Notes under the pieces: generated by a model
What the model was told of the DNA's origin: nothing
What the model saw: the letters and a program-made list of their open reading frames with translations, nothing else
Database searches by the model: none
Origin: Salinimicrobium sp050750585
Lineage (GTDB): Bacteria > Bacteroidota > Bacteroidia > Flavobacteriales > Flavobacteriaceae
DNA length: 64,000 bases
Assembly: GCF_050750585.1 (NCBI RefSeq)
Contig: NZ_JBOJLM010000001.1
Location: 62,001 to 126,000 of the forward strand
Direction: 5' to 3'
Part shown: piece by piece, positions 59,922 to 64,000 of the stretch
Layout: every line of letters starts with the position of its first letter
Numbering within the stretch: the stretch's first letter is position 1
Made by a program: the position numbers and the translations under genes

Positions 59922-61985
59922 TTACCAGATCTTCACTCTGTTTTCAGGAGCTACGTACATTGAGTCTCCTTCCTTAATATTGAAGGCTTCGTAGAAAGCA
60001 TCAATATTTTGTAATGGAACGTAGGCTCTGTATTCTCCCGGAGAGTGTGGATCTGTCTTGATCCTGTTTCGAAGTGCTTCTTCTCTCATCTTTGTTCTCC
60101 AAACTGTAGCCCAGCTCATAAAGAATCTTTGCTCGGGCGTGAATCCATCTATTTCTCCCGGATTTCCGTGTTCCTTCAGGTGAATCTGGAGTCCGTCGTA
60201 GGCAGCATTCACACCTCCAAGGTCACCAATGTTTTCACCAAGTGTGAATTTTCCGTTGATATAAACTGAATCCAGCACTTCAATAGCGCTGTACTGGTCA
60301 GCCAGACTTCCGCCAAGGGTTTCAAACTGCTCCAGGTCTTTCTCGCTCCACCAGTTGTTCAGGTTTCCATCAGCATCAAATCGCGAACCGCTGTCGTCAA
60401 AGCCGTGAGAGATCTCGTGGCCTATTACCGCTCCAATTCCGCCGTAGTTCACGGCAGCATCGGCTTTATAATCGTAGAAAGGTGGTTGTAGAATGGCCGC
60501 CGGGAATACGATCTCGTTGTAAAGCGGGTTATAATAAGCGTTCACAATTTGTGGCGCCATGAACCATTCGCTCTTGTCTACAGGTTTTCCAAGTTCGGAG
60601 ATTTCTTCTTCAACCCTCCATTTTGCAATGTTGAGCATATTCTGAAAATAAGAACCGTCATTTGCAGGTTCTTTAATATCTATGCTGCTATAGTCTTTCC
60701 AGGTATCAGGATAACCTACCTTGATCTTTGTGGTACCCAGTTTTTGCTTGGCCTTTACCTTGGTGCTGTCGCTCATCCAGGTAAGGTTATCAATTCGGTT
60801 TTCAAATGCTTTAACCACGTTCTCGATCATTTCTTCAGCTTTTTGTTTTGCTTCAGCCGGGAAATGCTCTTCTACGTAAAGTTTACCCAGTGCTTCTCCC
60901 ACAGTTTGGTTGATTGTGGCAAGGGCACGCTCGTTACGTGGCAGTTGTTTTTGTGCTCCGCGAAGGGTCTTTTCGTAAAAGTCCCAGTTAGCATCTTCAA
61001 TCTCGGTAGTAAGCATTCCTGCTGCATCATTGAAAAGAGCCCATCTAAGGTATTCTTTCCACTCCTCAACATTTTGAGAAGCCAGGGTTTTTTGAACGGC
61101 TTCCATATAGCGCGGCTGGCTTACAATGATGGTGTCTATGTTGGCAGCACCAATAGATTCGAAATATTTGTTCCAGTTCACTGCAGAAACTTTCTTCTGA
61201 AGTTCGGCAACGGTCATTGGGTTATACGTATTTCGGGCATCACGACGTTCTACCTTGTCTAACATTGGTTGTGCAAGGGCAGTCTCAAATTCGAGAATAG
61301 TTTCTGCCTTTTTTGCAGCCTCTTCTTCAGAATCTCCCAAATACTGAAGCATTTTGGTTACGTGAGCAACATACTTCTCACGCTTTTCTTTAGAATCGGC
61401 ATCTTCAGCAAGATAATAGTCCCTGTCGGGCAGGCCAAGACCTCCCGGAGAAAGGTAAGATGCGTTCATGTTAGAATTCTTTGCATCGGCACCTACACCA
61501 AAGCTAAAGAATCCGCCGCCGCCATACATTTGCATCTCCTCAAGATAAGTCTGCACGTCTTCTTTGGTCCTGATAGCCACAATCTTGTCGAGGTAAGGCT
61601 GAATAGGCTCAATTCCCTGCTCGTTACGGGCAACGGTATCCATAATAGTTTTGTAGAGGTAAACTGCTTTAGCCTGATCGCTGTTCCCGTCAAGGGTGTC
61701 GCTTTTTGCTGCAGCTTCTAAAAGGGCAAGTGCATCGGCATCTGTTTTTTCGCGGAGTTCGTTAAAACTTCCCCATACGGTCTTGTCTTCGGGAATCTCG
61801 TTGGTGTCCAGCCAGCGGCCGTTTACATACCTAAAGAAATTCTCCTGCGGCGTCACGGTAGTGTCCATGTAGGCAAGGTTGATGCCGCGAGGCTCTTCGG
61901 CTTCAACTTCTTTGTCGTTCTTACAGCTTGTGAAAGCTGCTGTAGCCATAAAAGAAAGTAGAAAACCTTTACTTATTCTATTCAT
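59922..61985 (-). CDS. M13-family metallopeptidase (neprilysin-like) lipoprotein
   Basis: 687 residues with a lipobox at FTSC near residue 19. The large N-terminal M13 domain is followed by zinc motif VIGHEISHGFDDSGSRFD (His, Glu, His) near 520 and the third ligand in GENIGDLGGVNAAYDG. NEIVFPAAILQPPFYD precedes the site, as in active enzymes, and the family C-terminus ends in NRVKIW. Cleaves short peptides in the periplasm or at the surface. ATG 61985 opens the signal peptide; an upstream in-frame extension is unlikely. Confidence 0.95.
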   Translation of the reverse strand: MNRISKGFLLSFMATAAFTSCKNDKEVEAEEPRGINLAYMDTTVTPQENFFRYVNGRWLDTNEIPEDKTVWGSFNELREKTDADALALLEAAAKSDTLDGNSDQAKAVYLYKTIMDTVARNEQGIEPIQPYLDKIVAIRTKEDVQTYLEEMQMYGGGGFFSFGVGADAKNSNMNASYLSPGGLGLPDRDYYLAEDADSKEKREKYVAHVTKMLQYLGDSEEEAAKKAETILEFETALAQPMLDKVERRDARNTYNPMTVAELQKKVSAVNWNKYFESIGAANIDTIIVSQPRYMEAVQKTLASQNVEEWKEYLRWALFNDAAGMLTTEIEDANWDFYEKTLRGAQKQLPRNERALATINQTVGEALGKLYVEEHFPAEAKQKAEEMIENVVKAFENRIDNLTWMSDSTKVKAKQKLGTTKIKVGYPDTWKDYSSIDIKEPANDGSYFQNMLNIAKWRVEEEISELGKPVDKSEWFMAPQIVNAYYNPLYNEIVFPAAILQPPFYDYKADAAVNYGGIGAVIGHEISHGFDDSGSRFDADGNLNNWWSEKDLEQFETLGGSLADQYSAIEVLDSVYINGKFTLGENIGDLGGVNAAYDGLQIHLKEHGNPGEIDGFTPEQRFFMSWATVWRTKMREEALRNRIKTDPHSPGEYRAYVPLQNIDAFYEAFNIKEGDSMYVAPENRVKIW

Positions 61986-62054
61986 GTTAAAATTTGTTTT
62001 TATTGCAGCGAAATTTAATAAAAAGTAATGGATTTGCAGCTTTATCACTGCAGC

Positions 62055-62549
62055 TTAGTTTGCTCTTAATTTAGTGATCAATTCGCGATCAAAATCCTCT
62101 TTTAGAGAGGTTAGGGAATCTACATGTTCATTGGGTACAGCAATTGACAGCACATAGTGTTTTACTTTCCATGTGTCACCTTCTTTTACTGCGACCCCGC
62201 TCCCGCGGCAAATACCCATTTGTGTATCCAGTAGCTCGTCAAACCAGGCTATTTTGGCATCTTCGGCGAAGAAAACATTCCGTTCCAGGGTGCTAAAGCT
62301 CCAGGCTGTGCCACGGTCAAAATATGGTTTGGCCCATTCCATGAATTCCTGTTTGTTCCAGTTCTCGGTAGGATCGGTGCCTATAAAGACAGATTCTTCA
62401 GCCATTAAACTGAAATAATCTTCATAGTTGGCTTCGGCAGCAGCTTTATGCCATTGTTCGAGAAGATTGTTCACGTTGCTCTTTTCGGACTGCCCAAAGG
62501 CAAAGCTTCCGAAGAAAAACAGGAGTGTCAAAAAAGGTGTTTTTTGCAT
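62055..62549 (-). CDS. Secreted NTF2-like (SnoaL/DUF4440-type) protein
   Basis: 164 residues with a signal peptide ending near SFAFGQ. The mature part is a cone-shaped NTF2 fold: NLLEQWHKAAAEANYEDYFSLMA, VFIGTDPTENWNKQEFMEWAKPYF, and IAWFDELLDTQMGICRGSGV. Family members serve varied roles (nuclear transport-like pockets, isomerases); nothing here shows which. It lies 69 bases upstream of the M13 gene on the same strand. Confidence 0.8.
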   Translation of the reverse strand: MQKTPFLTLLFFFGSFAFGQSEKSNVNNLLEQWHKAAAEANYEDYFSLMAEESVFIGTDPTENWNKQEFMEWAKPYFDRGTAWSFSTLERNVFFAEDAKIAWFDELLDTQMGICRGSGVAVKEGDTWKVKHYVLSIAVPNEHVDSLTSLKEDFDRELITKLRAN

Positions 62550-62613
62550 AGGTTTTTATAGTTTATAGTCTTTAGTGGGTAAACGGGATAAAAATTGATA
62601 AATAATTAAGTTC

Positions 62614-64000
62614 TTATAAATTTTCCTTTTCGGTATCGAGTGCCACAAAGTTTTTAATCGCTTTATTGGGTTCAATGATGTTATACCCGCTCCAGAAATC
62701 TGGGTTGTATGTTTTAAAGGTTTTATACTCAAAATCATCGGTGGCAGAAATATTATCGAGGCTTCCGGGAGCCATACCTTCGGTTTGATATACTACCAGC
62801 TGTAGCTTCACGATTTCGCTCACCCTAAGATCAAGATCAAGATCGAGTTCATTTTGTTTGCGGCGGCCTTTAACGTGTTTGTTTTTCTCAATAATGGTTA
62901 GTGGCCGCTTAATTCCCACGGTCTCCCCGGTTTCGCGCTCCAGGTAACTCAGGTTGTATTTTCCGGCTTCGTCTTTTACAAAGATCATCTTGCCGCGGTA
63001 AACATCATCGGCAGTACTAATTCCGAAGAGACGGAATTTCTTTAATGGCTTCACATTTTCGTACTCCAAACGATGTACTCCATAATCCAGCGTATTGACG
63101 TACATCCTGCCTTTAAAATCGGCTCCTCTTTTTGGTTCAAAATCTATGACGTACACGGTGTAATTGTCAATATACGCGTAGCCGTTGAGGTTGTATTTGT
63201 ACTTGTTCGACTTGTCAAAAAGGTTAAAAGTAATGTCCTCTTTCCAAAACATACCGTTCATAAGCCTTTTCACATTAGCACCTGAACTCTCCTGTAGATA
63301 CTTTCTGCTTTTAACCCTGGCCTTTTCTTTTTCTTCGGGAGTTTTTTCTTCCTTTTTTTCGGATACTACCAGTCCTTCTTTCAACTCATCTTCATCTACC
63401 TTAAACCCTATGATCCCCGATTTTATCTTCAGGTAAGAACGTTCTTTTAAGGTGTTCATGAAGAGCGTGTTAAAATTTTCTGTAATCTCCTCCAGGTTTT
63501 TCATGCTCTGCGGATTGTAGAGGTTTGCCGCTTTAATGATGTTGACCTTCTGGGTGTCATAGTTCCCGTACATGTCGGCCAAAACTTCTTTATACGAATC
63601 GGAAACTTTAGGGATTTTTGCAGAGATCTCGTCCATGAGGTCCTGATCAATCCCTTCAATCGTGCTTTTATCAACCTCCATATTAAACCGGCGCACGTAG
63701 CTGGTGCCCGATTGTCTTAAAAAGATCCTCTTTTTGCTGTTTTCAAAGTTGTAGTTGTTATTAACCTCTTCTTTGACTTTTTCGATAATTTCTTTTGCTG
63801 AAAGGTTCTTGTTAGAAAGAAAGACTTCGCCCAGTTCAATAGATGCGGACTTCAGATAAATAATTCCTTCGGAAATTTCAGCGGGGGCAATTTCCAGGAG
63901 TTCGTATCCCAGAGAGGAGATCTTCACTATTTCGGGAAGTTTATCTTCTTCGGCATTATAGCTGAAGTAGCCTTCTTCATTGGTGACGAGTCCGCGGTTT
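62614..64000 (-). CDS. Carboxypeptidase-like regulatory-domain protein, 5' part beyond window
   Basis: 462 codons are visible and the frame stays open to the right edge, where it reads GLVTNEEGYFSYNAEEDK, part of a carboxypeptidase-like (CarboxypepD_reg-like) domain. A long mixed domain follows with charged helical stretches and KRGADFKGRMYVNTLDYGVHRLEYE strands. In this phylum such proteins are exported and envelope-associated; the function is unknown. The true start, presumably with a signal peptide, lies outside. Confidence 0.75.
   Translation of the reverse strand, partial: NRGLVTNEEGYFSYNAEEDKLPEIVKISSLGYELLEIAPAEISEGIIYLKSASIELGEVFLSNKNLSAKEIIEKVKEEVNNNYNFENSKKRIFLRQSGTSYVRRFNMEVDKSTIEGIDQDLMDEISAKIPKVSDSYKEVLADMYGNYDTQKVNIIKAANLYNPQSMKNLEEITENFNTLFMNTLKERSYLKIKSGIIGFKVDEDELKEGLVVSEKKEEKTPEEKEKARVKSRKYLQESSGANVKRLMNGMFWKEDITFNLFDKSNKYKYNLNGYAYIDNYTVYVIDFEPKRGADFKGRMYVNTLDYGVHRLEYENVKPLKKFRLFGISTADDVYRGKMIFVKDEAGKYNLSYLERETGETVGIKRPLTIIEKNKHVKGRRKQNELDLDLDLRVSEIVKLQLVVYQTEGMAPGSLDNISATDDFEYKTFKTYNPDFWSGYNIIEPNKAIKNFVALDTEKENL

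Noticed and set aside
60549..61262. 237-residue open frame opposite the M13 peptidase gene
   Set aside because: Lies wholly antisense to a complete, motif-rich M13 gene; composition is typical of a shadow frame.

Overview
The window looks like chromosome from a member of the Flavobacteriaceae (Bacteroidota). The evidence is promoter -7 boxes of the form TAnnTTTG, absence of obvious Shine-Dalgarno sites, several TonB-dependent receptors with carboxypeptidase-like N-terminal domains, lipoproteins with short lipoboxes, a Bacteroidota-type isoleucyl-tRNA synthetase of 1135 residues, a DksA-like protein without its zinc cysteines, and proteins of flavobacterial character (DUF5689, DUF3108, a THC0290_0291-like protein). 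Most of it is ordinary, densely packed core genome; no prophage, integron, CRISPR array or intact tRNA/rRNA gene was seen.

Layout. 1-10.6 kb: end of an outer-membrane-like protein, gdhA, recO, a TonB receptor, ileS, a DksA-like protein, a DUF4097-like protein and lspA. 10.6-15.4 kb (minus strand): response regulator and PAS histidine kinase, then a four-gene operon of retropepsin-like protease, RimK ligase, AstE/AspA-like deacylase and 5-formyl-THF cyclo-ligase. 15.6-27 kb: uvrC, patatin/surface-antigen protein, hmgA and hpd (tyrosine catabolism), DUF3108 protein, tryptophan 2,3-dioxygenase, M23 peptidase, pgi. 27-38.6 kb: two paralogous TonB receptors, each next to a secreted nuclease and a lipoprotein; I read this as a nucleic-acid (or nucleotide/phosphate) scavenging locus. 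38.6-49 kb: FAD oxidoreductase, antiporter, DUF389 and DUF421 proteins, yraN, a lipoprotein, metG, a repeat-flanked GIY-YIG nuclease, an HDAC-like deacetylase and two tandem SSB paralogues. 49-56 kb: small ABC operon, acetyltransferase followed by a tandem repeat array, zinc-ribbon protein, CBS protein, membrane M28 peptidase, epimerase. 56-64 kb: repeat-rich accessory stretch (YegP, MFS, DUF1697, RAYT transposase with its REP elements), then M13 peptidase, an NTF2-like protein and a truncated regulatory-domain protein.

The most unusual signal is not a gene. A short palindrome, CAAAAATGNCATTTTTG, and its single arms are scattered across the whole window, both between genes and inside reading frames. 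By hand I count roughly 33 arms, where base composition predicts about 3. Four copies or derivatives lie in one 0.8-kb epimerase gene; others sit at the centre of longer intergenic hairpins. The pattern recalls uptake-signal or architectural motifs of other bacteria, but I know of no such description for this group.

Three further repeat systems stand out. A RAYT transposase gene carries a copy of its own REP-like element inside its reading frame, and the element's second hairpin co-varies between copies. A GIY-YIG nuclease gene is bracketed by direct repeats that contain a strong hairpin. A five-unit tandem array of about 95 bp begins inside the 3' end of an acetyltransferase gene.
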